From Desulfobacterales bacterium (GTDB taxonomy: Bacteria; Desulfobacterota; Desulfobacteria; Desulfobacterales; UBA11574): 15,672 bases of DNA. Location of the stretch: positions 1 through 15,672 of the forward strand of contig JAQYVG010000045.1 in NCBI GenBank assembly GCA_030145595.1, read 5' to 3'. This document shows, in pieces, positions 1 through 6,840 of this stretch. Each line of letters starts with the position of its first letter. The first letter of the stretch is position 1. Under the pieces are notes generated by a model, which made no database searches, was not told where the DNA came from, and was given only the letters and a program-made list of their open reading frames with translations. Made by a program: the position numbers and the translations under genes.

Positions 1-586
1 CTCTGGCCAACCGGCTGGAAAGGGTCTTGGACAGGGCCAGCGAAAATTGCGGATTTTCAGCTGCAAGCTGATCAAAAGACCGCTTTGAAATTACCAAAAT
101 TCCACACGCCTCCAGCGTTTCGACCGAGGCACTGCGAGGCTCCCCTGTCAATAGTGCCATTTCACCGAAACTTTCACCCGGTCCCATGGTTGCCAGGGTG
201 ACTTCAACTCCATCCTCCGAAGTCCGGAAAACGCGAATCAAACCTGAAATGATCTGGAAAAAGGAATCCCCCTGATCGCCTTCATGTATAATTATTTGAC
301 CTTTGGGAAAAGCCATGCATTCGGCTACACCGGCAATCTTTGAAATCAATTCCGGGGAGAAGGATTTGAAAAGTTCCACCTCACCAAGCAGGTCCTCCCC
401 CTGGCGTCGCAGGATCAAGTCGAGAGTCTCGGGTTTTAAACCGCCGATCTCAAGGATGACCTGGCCGATAGGCTTGTATATCCCTTCCTGCTCGAGAGCG
501 AACTGGCGCTTAAGAGCCTCGTCGATCAACTGCCTGTCGCAGGTTTTGTTTTCGAGCAGATATGCGCCTATCTTCTTCACTTCCAT
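1..586 (-). CDS. Cyclic-nucleotide-binding domain protein, 3' end beyond window
   Basis: Reading leftward from an ATG at 584-586, the frame stays open to base 1, giving 195 residues without a stop, so the C-terminus is missing. Residues about 70-190 form a cyclic-nucleotide-binding (CRP-type) beta-roll: an LFKSFSPE-type entry helix, the glycine-rich HEGDQGDSFF turn (101-110), and the phosphate-binding cassette with FGE (140-142) and PRSA (150-153). The Glu and Arg that contact cAMP ribose and phosphate in CRP/PKA are both present, so binding is plausible. Residues 1-65 are helical and carry a YLLE...LKRQ and GQVILE...LILRRQ pattern resembling the N-terminal helical modules of GspE/MshE-type proteins; this likeness is only impressionistic. 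Whether a DNA-binding, kinase or other output domain follows cannot be seen. The gene is divergent from rimO across a 167-base gap. The Shine-Dalgarno is weak (AGAGAA). Confidence 0.85.
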   Translation of the reverse strand, partial: MEVKKIGAYLLENKTCDRQLIDEALKRQFALEQEGIYKPIGQVILEIGGLKPETLDLILRRQGEDLLGEVELFKSFSPELISKIAGVAECMAFPKGQIIIHEGDQGDSFFQIISGLIRVFRTSEDGVEVTLATMGPGESFGEMALLTGEPRSASVETLEACGILVISKRSFDQLAAENPQFSLALSKTLSSRLAR

Positions 587-641
587 AGATATTCTCTAAT
601 AATCAGGTAGAGGGATAAAGGCATGTTTTTAAACCGTGAAA

Positions 642-671
642 ATAATGGACATAACCTTTATTGGAAGTCAA
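642..671 (-). promoter_or_regulatory. Candidate sigma-70 promoter for the cyclic-nucleotide-binding gene
   Basis: On the minus strand TTGACT (plus 666-671) and CATTAT (plus 642-647) are separated by 18 bases, about 55 bases upstream of the ATG. The match is 5/6 and 4/6 to the consensus. This is position plus motif only; the AT-rich gap could give chance matches. Confidence 0.3.
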
Positions 672-689
672 CCGCCAAACTGATATTTA

Positions 690-718
690 TTGACTTTAAT
701 TGACCAGTACTGTATTTT
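690..718 (+). promoter_or_regulatory. Candidate sigma-70 promoter for rimO
   Basis: TTGACT (690-695) and TATTTT (713-718) are separated by 17 bases, and the -10-like box lies about 35 bases before the rimO ATG. It faces away from the candidate minus-strand promoter, with the two -35-like boxes 18 bases apart. This is motif evidence only. Confidence 0.35.
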
Positions 719-753
719 TTTTTGCTCTAATAGGAGATAAATAAATTAAAAAC

Positions 754-2079
754 ATGAAAATTCATCTTGTCAGTCTGGGCTGTGCCAAAAACCTTGTTGA
801 CAGTGAAATAATGCTGGGCCGCTTGGTGCAGGCCGGATGGCCCCATACAACAGACCCGCGCGAGGCCGATACTATCATTATAAATACCTGCAGTTTTATC
901 GAATCTGCTGCAAATGAATCCATTGATACAATCCTTGAAATGGCAAAGTTCAAAAACTCCGGAGTCTGCCGGCGCCTGATTGTTACCGGATGTCTTCCTG
1001 AGCGTTTCAGGGAAGACATCGTTGATTCATTACCGGAAGTTGACTTTTTTTTGGGGACAGGTGCTTTTCACGAAATCGAAAAGGCCGTTAAAGGCCCGGC
1101 CGAACCGTCGGGGTGCCACCTGCCGGACCCGTACTTTCAAGACCTTCAAGATCAGGAGGCGCCCAGGCTGTTAAGTTCTCCTCATATGGCATATCTTAAA
1201 ATTGCCGAAGGCTGCAGCCGGCATTGCACCTATTGTATCATTCCAAAGTTGCGCGGGAAACAAAAAAGCCGGCCCCTTGAAAATATTGTTGCCGAAGCGC
1301 GCTTTCTGATTTCAAACAACATCAAAGAGCTGATACTGGTTGCTCAGGATACCAGTGCTTATGGAAACGACCTGGACCCGCCGGTCTCTCTTGACCATGT
1401 GCTAAAAAACATTGCGGATATATCTAATGACGTCTGGGTAAGATTACTGTATGCTCACCCGCAAAGTCTCGGCCCTGATGTCATTCAGACAGTTGCAGCA
1501 TACCGGAATATATGTTCCTATTTTGACATTCCCATTCAGCATGCAAGCAACAGACTTTTAAAAAAAATGGGGAGAAACTATACATCCGACCACCTTTTCA
1601 GACTTTTTGATAAAATTAGATCGCTTGTGCCCCGTGCAGTCCTGCGAACGACCGTAATGGTCGGCTTTCCCGGAGAAACAGACAAAGATTACAAAGCCCT
1701 TGTGAATTTTGTCGATGAAATCCGTTTTGATCACCTGGGTGTTTTTGTCTACTCCGATTCCAAAGACCTTCCGTCTCACAAGCTTTCCGGTCACATTCCG
1801 GAAACAGTGGCAAAGGATCGCTGCGACCGGCTGATGTTACGCCAATCAAAAATTTCTTTTGAGAACAACCGGAAACATATCGGAAAGACTTATGAGGTGC
1901 TGGTGGAAACGCAAGCCAAAAACAACCTTTTCACCGGCCGTACATTTTTCCAAACTCCGGAAGTAGACGGTATTACCTATATTCATTCCGAAAAACTGCC
2001 GGTCGGCACCTTTAGCGACGTAAGGGTTACGGACGTTTCTGAATATGACCTTATGGGAGAAATTGTATGCAAGACCTGA
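754..2079 (+). CDS. rimO: Ribosomal protein S12 methylthiotransferase RimO
   Basis: This radical-SAM enzyme adds a methylthio group to the conserved aspartate of ribosomal protein uS12 (Asp88 in E. coli), using two [4Fe-4S] clusters. The 441-residue product begins with the characteristic HLVSLGCAKNLVDSE block. The N-terminal UPF0004 domain supplies Cys10, Cys46 and Cys80 for one cluster. The radical-SAM CxxxCxxC motif is at Cys154, Cys158 and Cys161 (EGCSRHCTYC). The C-terminal stretch from about residue 375 fits a TRAM domain (KTYEVLVE...GRTFFQTPEVDG). The length equals that usual for the family. The opening signature distinguishes it from the tRNA enzyme MiaB. The start follows TAGGAG at 731-736, at a rather long spacing of about 17 bases. 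Its last 13 bases overlap the next gene, which implies co-transcription and translational coupling. Confidence 0.96.
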   Translation: MKIHLVSLGCAKNLVDSEIMLGRLVQAGWPHTTDPREADTIIINTCSFIESAANESIDTILEMAKFKNSGVCRRLIVTGCLPERFREDIVDSLPEVDFFLGTGAFHEIEKAVKGPAEPSGCHLPDPYFQDLQDQEAPRLLSSPHMAYLKIAEGCSRHCTYCIIPKLRGKQKSRPLENIVAEARFLISNNIKELILVAQDTSAYGNDLDPPVSLDHVLKNIADISNDVWVRLLYAHPQSLGPDVIQTVAAYRNICSYFDIPIQHASNRLLKKMGRNYTSDHLFRLFDKIRSLVPRAVLRTTVMVGFPGETDKDYKALVNFVDEIRFDHLGVFVYSDSKDLPSHKLSGHIPETVAKDRCDRLMLRQSKISFENNRKHIGKTYEVLVETQAKNNLFTGRTFFQTPEVDGITYIHSEKLPVGTFSDVRVTDVSEYDLMGEIVCKT

Positions 2080-3047
2080 AAGACAAGATTCTTGACATGG
2101 TAAAAGATGATCTTGCGGCAATTGAAATTGCTCTTAAGCAAAACTTAAGCCCTCAACTAGACCTGGTTTCTAAAATCGCCGGCCATATTTTATTCAGCGG
2201 CGGCAAGCGCTTAAGGCCCCTGATAGCGGTACTTTCGGCCCAAATCTGCGGCCGTGACGGTGACTATGTTAAAACGTTTTCAACCATTTTTGAATATCTG
2301 CATGCCGCCACCCTCCTGCATGATGACCTTGTGGACGAAGCAACCATGCGCAGGGGGAAACCTGCCGCCCATTTGGTGTGGGATAATCCCAGCGCCGTTC
2401 TTGTGGGTGATTTTTTGCTGGCACGGGCCCTGTCGATTGCCGCTGTAACCCAACAACCGGCTGTCATTGAAATTATAGCCCAAATTACAGAGAACATGTC
2501 CCAGGGTGAAATCCATCAGCTATCGAGAAAAGGTGAATTGGACCTCTTGGAAGCAGAATACATGGAAATTATCAGGCGCAAAACCGCCGTTCTCTTTCAG
2601 GGAGCATGCCGGACAAGTGCCCTGATCGCAGAGGCATCTAAAGAAAAAGAGGCCGCTTTGGCGGAATACGGCTTCAATATTGGACTTGCTTTCCAAATGA
2701 TTGATGACCTGCTCGACTACACCCTGGACACCCATGTTATTGGCAAAGCCGTCGGAGCGGATCTAAAAGAAGGCAAACTGACCCTACCGGTTATTTATGC
2801 CCTCCAGGCAGCCGATGCCAAAGACCGGCTTGTGATGGAAAAAATTATTACGGATAAAGATTTTGCTGTTAATGATTTTAAAACACTGATAGAGTTGCTG
2901 CATAAATACGGTGGAATCACTTATACCCAAAAATTGGCTAAAGATTATATTAAAAAAGCTAAAAATACGCTTGCGGTTTTTGAAAACTCGAAACCCAAAA
3001 AGATCCTCATGATGATTGCCGACTATTCATTGGTCCGCCAAGCTTAG
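2067..3047 (+). CDS. Long-chain polyprenyl diphosphate synthase (IspB-like)
   Basis: This enzyme is expected to condense isopentenyl diphosphate with an allylic diphosphate to make the long isoprenoid tail of a respiratory quinone, presumably menaquinone. The 326 residues contain GGKRLRP (45-51), the first aspartate-rich motif DDLVD (86-90) followed by RRGKPAAH, the KT pair (172-173), the second aspartate-rich motif DDLLD (213-217), and GADLKEGKLTLP (230-241). The fifth residue before the first Asp-rich motif is a small Ala (81), which in this family goes with long products rather than C15/C20. Chain length cannot be fixed from sequence, so octaprenyl, heptaprenyl and solanesyl synthases all remain possible. 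The ATG lies inside the end of rimO, and a hairpin-forming repeat begins 3 bases after the TAG stop. Confidence 0.9.
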   Translation: MQDLKDKILDMVKDDLAAIEIALKQNLSPQLDLVSKIAGHILFSGGKRLRPLIAVLSAQICGRDGDYVKTFSTIFEYLHAATLLHDDLVDEATMRRGKPAAHLVWDNPSAVLVGDFLLARALSIAAVTQQPAVIEIIAQITENMSQGEIHQLSRKGELDLLEAEYMEIIRRKTAVLFQGACRTSALIAEASKEKEAALAEYGFNIGLAFQMIDDLLDYTLDTHVIGKAVGADLKEGKLTLPVIYALQAADAKDRLVMEKIITDKDFAVNDFKTLIELLHKYGGITYTQKLAKDYIKKAKNTLAVFENSKPKKILMMIADYSLVRQA

Positions 3048-3049
3048 TC

Positions 3050-3098
3050 TTGATGGATTCGTAAAAAAATAAATTTTTACTTTTTACGAAGCTATCAA
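3050..3098. repeat. Imperfect inverted repeat, possible terminator
   Basis: Left arm TTGATGGATTCGTAAAAA (3050-3067) and right arm 3081-3098 are reverse complements at 16 of 18 positions, around a 13-base AT-rich loop. The inner 10 pairs (TTCGTAAAAA/TTTTTACGAA) are perfect. It starts 3 bases after the polyprenyl synthase stop. The stem is AT-rich with no U-run directly after it, so it is a weak candidate for an intrinsic terminator. A dispersed palindromic element is equally likely. Confidence 0.7.
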
Positions 3099-3174
3099 TT
3101 TAGGTATAACGACTGATATTCTTTCGAGTAACGAATAACAAATAACTTTCAGTATTTGTGGAGGAAAGATCGGG

Positions 3175-4377
3175 ATGCATTCAGCCTATAACGTTGCCAA
3201 AATATTGCTGTCCGTCCTTGTTTTATTTGCAATTGTGGTACCATTGTCGGACGCTCAGATTGAGGAGCAGATCCTCATAAAAACAGTGGTAGTGATAGGG
3301 ACAGGTGCTATTTATAAAGGTGACTCTGCCAGGGCCAGGGAAGCGGCAGTCTCCAGCAGCCTGATTTTAGCGGTAGATATGGTGACCGCAGAGATCCTGT
3401 CGATCGAGTCTATTGCCCGAAATTTTAAAGCTATTAACGAAATTATTTACAGTCAGACCGGGGAGTTTATACAAGGCTACAAAGTTCTGGCCGAATCTAC
3501 TGCTGAAAAGCAATACAGAGTCATGGTGCAGGCCGCGGTTTCCATAAAGGCTTTAGAGGAAAAGCTGTTAGAAGCAGGTATTATGGTCACTAAAAAAGCT
3601 CTGCCAAAGACTTTGTTCCTGGTGGCGGAACAGCATTTTGAAGACGACCTGTTGAATTATTGGTGGGGTAAAGATTCGGTCTTTTTCGAAGCTATTGCCG
3701 AAGTTTCTATGGCTGAAACCTTATCCTCGGTGGGATTTCCAATCATTGATCATGACAGTGTTATGCTATATAATGAACTTTATACTGCCTACAACAAACC
3801 GGATCTTAACAACCAGGAAGTCGCCGACTTTGGCGATATTTTACAGGCTGAAGTGGTGATTTTCGGAAAGTCTACTGCTTTTATAGTACAGAACACAATG
3901 GGAACGAACATAAAATCGTTCAAAGGCTCTGTAACCGTCCGAGCAATTCGAACAGATACAGGCGCCCAGATAGCATCCACCATGCAGAGCGCTGTCTCGG
4001 CCAACAGCGATGAAATTGCCGGAAGCCGGGAAGCCCTTACAATTGCCGGAGCCCTTGCCGGCAAGGAGCTCGCATCACAGATTGCCGCTGCATGGCAGCA
4101 AGAAGATCAATTATCCGGAATGGTGGAGATTGTGCTTGAAGGAACCGGCAATTTAGCGAATTTCATCAAGTTCCGCAGTATGTTAAAAGATATGCCCGGT
4201 GTGGAGGAAATGCAGATTAAGGAAATAAAATCCGATCAAGCAATCATTATGGTTTCCTTCCAAGGGAGTGCTAAAGAACTTGCCGACGCCTTGATTTTAA
4301 AAACATTTGAATCTATAGGTATTAACATCTACGAAGTGTCGGAAAAAAGTTTAAGGATAGGCTTGGTACCCGGCTAG
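3175..4377 (+). CDS. Secreted protein with FlgT/CsgG-like features, function unknown
   Basis: The 400-residue product starts with a signal peptide: a hydrophobic core at about residues 10-24, then SDA|Q with likely cleavage after Ala27. There is no lipobox cysteine, so it is probably soluble in the periplasm. Residues about 35-131 (ARAREAAVSSSLILAVDMVTAE, then YKVLAES...YRVMVQAAVSIKALEEKL) follow the pattern of the FlgT N-terminal domain. Residues about 145-305 (GDILQAEVVIFGKS, then VTVRAIRTDTGAQIAS) look like the CsgG/TolB-N alpha/beta fold. Residues about 316-398 (VEIVLEGTGN...LKDMPGVEEMQI...SFQGSAKELADAL) form a third alpha/beta unit. Domain names here rest on pattern likeness only. The start is well supported by GGAGGAAAG at 3159-3167. 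It has its own transcription unit between two palindromes. No flagellar, curli or Tol genes adjoin, so the partner is unknown. Confidence 0.8.
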   Translation: MHSAYNVAKILLSVLVLFAIVVPLSDAQIEEQILIKTVVVIGTGAIYKGDSARAREAAVSSSLILAVDMVTAEILSIESIARNFKAINEIIYSQTGEFIQGYKVLAESTAEKQYRVMVQAAVSIKALEEKLLEAGIMVTKKALPKTLFLVAEQHFEDDLLNYWWGKDSVFFEAIAEVSMAETLSSVGFPIIDHDSVMLYNELYTAYNKPDLNNQEVADFGDILQAEVVIFGKSTAFIVQNTMGTNIKSFKGSVTVRAIRTDTGAQIASTMQSAVSANSDEIAGSREALTIAGALAGKELASQIAAAWQQEDQLSGMVEIVLEGTGNLANFIKFRSMLKDMPGVEEMQIKEIKSDQAIIMVSFQGSAKELADALILKTFESIGINIYEVSEKSLRIGLVPG

Positions 4378-4468
4378 TTTCCATCCATAAATGGTTATTT
4401 TTCCGATGAGCGGCGTTCTCCGCGGGTTTGCTCATCGAAAAAATTCCTCATTTATGAATTGGAAACTA
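4375..4468. repeat. 94-base interrupted palindrome overlapping the stop of the upstream gene
   Basis: Perfect terminal arms TAGTTTCC (4375-4382) and GGAAACTA (4461-4468) enclose perfect inner arms CATAAATG (4386-4393) and CATTTATG (4449-4456). Next come TTTTT (4398-4402) with AAAAA (4438-4442), and CGATGAGC (4404-4411) with GCTCATCG (4430-4437). The loop itself holds GCG/CGC (4413-4415 and 4421-4423). The first three bases are the TAG stop of the upstream gene. A hairpin this long can act as a terminator or RNA-stabilising element. Its compound structure with exact ends also fits a small non-autonomous mobile element. No flanking target duplication is obvious. Confidence 0.8.
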
Positions 4469-4623
4469 CTTAGTACTCCAATCTATTTATGCATGGGCAC
4501 TAACTAGACTTTCTTATGAATATTTTTTGAAAAGCTGATCTTTCTTTTTGAAATTGAATGCTTATTAATATTGATGAATTCTAAATACTCTCTGAAAATT
4601 TAATGCTGGAATTTTAAACCATT

Positions 4624-4629
4624 AGGAGG
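4624..4629 (+). promoter_or_regulatory. Strong ribosome binding site of nifU
   Basis: AGGAGG lies 5 bases before the ATG at 4635 and fixes the start. The AT-rich stretch 4469-4620 must hold the promoter, but I could not pick a convincing -35/-10 pair or an IscR/Rrf2-type operator there. Confidence 0.8.
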
Positions 4630-4634
4630 ATACC

Positions 4635-5465
4635 ATGTGGGAATATACCGCCAAAGTCAAAGAGCACTTCCTGAACCCAAAGAACGTGGGAGTGATTGAA
4701 AACGCCGATGGTGTCGGAGAAGTTGGATCTCTGGCATGCGGCGATGCTTTGACCCTCTATCTTAAGATTGATGAGAATAAGCTGATCAAAGATGCAAAGT
4801 TCCAAACGTTTGGATGCGCAAGCGCCATTGCATCTTCATCGGCTCTGACCGAAATAATCAAAGGGCTCTCCCTGGAGGACGCTAAAAAAATTACAAATGA
4901 TGATATTGCTAATTATCTTGGTGGACTGCCAAAAGAAAAGATGCACTGCTCGGTTATGGGGCGCGATGCGCTTGAAAAAGCGATTGTCAACTATCTGGGG
5001 GAGGCCCAAAAAAAAGTTGAAGGTGAAATTGTCTGCGAGTGTTTCGGGGTGACTAATCTTGAAATTCAGCGGGCTGTACGGGAAAACGATCTTACAACAA
5101 TTGAAGATGTGACCGATTATGTCAAAGCCGGCGGGGGATGCGGCAACTGTCATGAAAACATCCAGGAAATTATCGACGCATTCTTAGGCCGGGAACGCCC
5201 GGCTGTGAAAAAACCTCCGCGTTTGACTAACATCCAGAAAATCAAATTGATCGAAGAAACCTTAGAGCGTGAGATTAAACCGGCTTTAAAAAAAGACGGC
5301 GGTGATATTGAGCTTGTTGATGTCGATCGCAACAGGGTCTTTGTAGAACTGCGAGGGACATGTGCGGTATGTGCAAAATCTCAAATCACACTTAAACATT
5401 ATGTTGAATCTAAGTTGCGTGAACTGGTGGCCAATGATCTCGTCGTGGAGGAGGTGCAATCATGA
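4635..5465 (+). CDS. nifU: Fe-S cluster assembly scaffold NifU, three-domain form
   Basis: NifU is the scaffold on which Fe-S clusters are built from NifS-derived sulfur and passed to apo-proteins in the cytoplasm. All three classical domains are present in 276 residues. The IscU-like domain has Cys35 (in ACGD, with Asp37), Cys61 and Cys105. The central BFD-like [2Fe-2S] domain has Cys134, Cys136, Cys169 and Cys172 (VCECFGV, then GGGCGNCHENI). The C-terminal Nfu domain runs from about residue 200, with CxxC at Cys243/Cys246 and the KKDGGDIELVDV signature. Every expected cysteine is there, so it should be functional. It overlaps nifS by ATGA, which indicates tight co-expression. No nitrogenase genes are visible, so a general Fe-S role is more likely than one dedicated to nitrogen fixation; this is inferred from the context. 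Confidence 0.94.
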   Translation: MWEYTAKVKEHFLNPKNVGVIENADGVGEVGSLACGDALTLYLKIDENKLIKDAKFQTFGCASAIASSSALTEIIKGLSLEDAKKITNDDIANYLGGLPKEKMHCSVMGRDALEKAIVNYLGEAQKKVEGEIVCECFGVTNLEIQRAVRENDLTTIEDVTDYVKAGGGCGNCHENIQEIIDAFLGRERPAVKKPPRLTNIQKIKLIEETLEREIKPALKKDGGDIELVDVDRNRVFVELRGTCAVCAKSQITLKHYVESKLRELVANDLVVEEVQS

Positions 5466-6634
5466 GTGTTATCTATGTAGACAACAACGCCACCACTCAG
5501 GTTGCCCCGGAAGTCATTGAAGAGATGCTGCCTTACTTTAGTGAATTTTACGGGAACCCTTCCAGTATGCATTCTTTCGGCGGACAGGTCGGCCGGAAAT
5601 TGATCGAAGCCCGTGCTTACGTAGCCGCCCTGATTGGCGCTACTCCTGAAGAAATCATTTTTACCAGCTGCGGTACGGAGAGTGACAGCACGGCTATCTG
5701 GGCCGCAATCCGCTCTTATCCAGACAAAAAACACATCATAACATCCAGGGTCGAGCATCCGGCGGTAAAAAATTTATTCGAATATCTTTCCAAAAACGGT
5801 TATCGCGTAACTTTTGTGCCCGTTGACCGCCAGGGATACCTCGATCTGGATTATCTTTATAATAATCTTTCCGATGATACCGCCATTGTCAGCATCATGT
5901 GGGCCAACAACGAGTCCGGGATGATCTTTCCCCTTGAAGAAATTTCACGGGCTGTAAAAGAACATGGAGCTGTTTTTCATACCGATGCGGTCCAGGCTGT
6001 CGGTAAAATACCCATTGATCTTAAAAATATCGAAATTGACATGCTTTCCCTTTCCGGCCATAAGTTTCACGGACCAAAAGGCATCGGTGCTCTCTATGTT
6101 CGCAAGGGAACTAAATTTTTTCCTTTTCTCATAGGCGGTCACCAGGAGAACGGCCGCCGAGGCGGAACCGAAAACGTTGCCCCCATCATCGGGCTGGGAA
6201 AGGCCTGTCAACTGGCGGCCGCTCTCCTGAAAAAAGACATCACCCGGGTAAAAGAATTAAGAGACAAGCTTGAAAACGAACTGTTAAAACGTGTCCCCAA
6301 CGCCTTGATAAACGGAGACCACAAAAACCGGCTCCCCAACACAACCAGTATAGCCTTTGAATACGTGGAAGGCGAATCGATTCTTCTGATGATGGATGAA
6401 TTTGGCATCTGTGCCTCCTCAGGCTCGGCCTGCACATCCGGCTCACTGGAGCCGTCCCATGTACTGCGTGCCATGGGTGTTCCGTTTACGGCGGCGCACG
6501 GCTCGATTCGATTCAGTCTGAGCGTATACAACACGGAAGAAGAAATCGACTTTATTATTGAAAAGCTTCCGCCCATTATCGAACGGCTGCGGGAAATGTC
6601 ACCCTTCTGGAAAGAACAAAAGTCCGCTAGTTAG
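5462..6634 (+). CDS. nifS: Cysteine desulfurase NifS
   Basis: This PLP enzyme converts cysteine to alanine and hands the persulfide sulfur to NifU. The 390 residues show VDNNATTQ near the N-terminus, GNPSSMHSFG (31-40), EHPAVK with His99 stacking on PLP, FHTDAVQAVG (His173, Asp175, Gln178), and the PLP lysine Lys201 in SLSGHKFHGPKG. Also present are RRGGTENV (232-239) and the catalytic cysteine Cys324 in ASSGSACTSGSLEPSHVL. The active-site loop length and GSACTSG form place it in the NifS/IscS group rather than SufS. The ATG overlaps the nifU stop (ATGA at 5462-5465). There is no separate strong Shine-Dalgarno beyond GGAGGAGG at 5446-5453, which lies inside nifU. The stop is followed by a repeat-filled gap before serA. 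Confidence 0.94.
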   Translation: MSVIYVDNNATTQVAPEVIEEMLPYFSEFYGNPSSMHSFGGQVGRKLIEARAYVAALIGATPEEIIFTSCGTESDSTAIWAAIRSYPDKKHIITSRVEHPAVKNLFEYLSKNGYRVTFVPVDRQGYLDLDYLYNNLSDDTAIVSIMWANNESGMIFPLEEISRAVKEHGAVFHTDAVQAVGKIPIDLKNIEIDMLSLSGHKFHGPKGIGALYVRKGTKFFPFLIGGHQENGRRGGTENVAPIIGLGKACQLAAALLKKDITRVKELRDKLENELLKRVPNALINGDHKNRLPNTTSIAFEYVEGESILLMMDEFGICASSGSACTSGSLEPSHVLRAMGVPFTAAHGSIRFSLSVYNTEEEIDFIIEKLPPIIERLREMSPFWKEQKSAS

Positions 6635-6679
6635 TCCCTTAAAATGGATTTTTTTGTGTTTTGCTGCAATTTTTTTTTA

Positions 6680-6800
6680 TTGCCACTAAGACACAAAGGC
6701 CGTTACCAGTGAACAGTTATCAGTGAGAAGTGATCAGTAAAGGGAAACTGATTACTGATAACCGATAACTGACATTAGTGTCTTTGTGCCTTTGTGGCAA
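6680..6800. repeat. Nested double inverted repeat between nifS and serA
   Basis: Outer arms at 6680-6698 and 6782-6800 pair at 17 of 19 positions (TTGCCACTAAGACACAAAG against CTTTGTGCCTTTGTGGCAA). Inside them a second pair of 26-base arms, 6713-6738 and 6747-6772, matches at 20 of 26 positions around an 8-base loop. The inner arms are made of variants of CAGTTATC and ATCAGT, so the arms are themselves internally repetitive. The element fills most of the 206-base gap and ends 40 bases before serA. It is probably a dispersed repeat, and could also terminate the nifUS transcript. Confidence 0.8.
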
Positions 6801-6840
6801 ATATTATTTATTTCCGGTTTGTCCGGGTTAGGTATCTAAG

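Noticed and set aside
303..599. 98-residue plus-strand reading frame
   Set aside because: It lies entirely opposite the cyclic-nucleotide-binding gene, whose conserved motifs are clear. The plus-strand translation is Ser/Arg-rich with no recognisable domain.
4635..6634. nifU/nifS as evidence of a nitrogen-fixation island
   Set aside because: No nif structural or regulatory genes are present, and NifU/NifS serve general Fe-S assembly in several anaerobic lineages.
6635..6840. Riboswitch or CRISPR-like array upstream of serA
   Set aside because: The repetition is palindromic rather than regularly spaced direct repeats with spacers, and I see no recognised riboswitch core.
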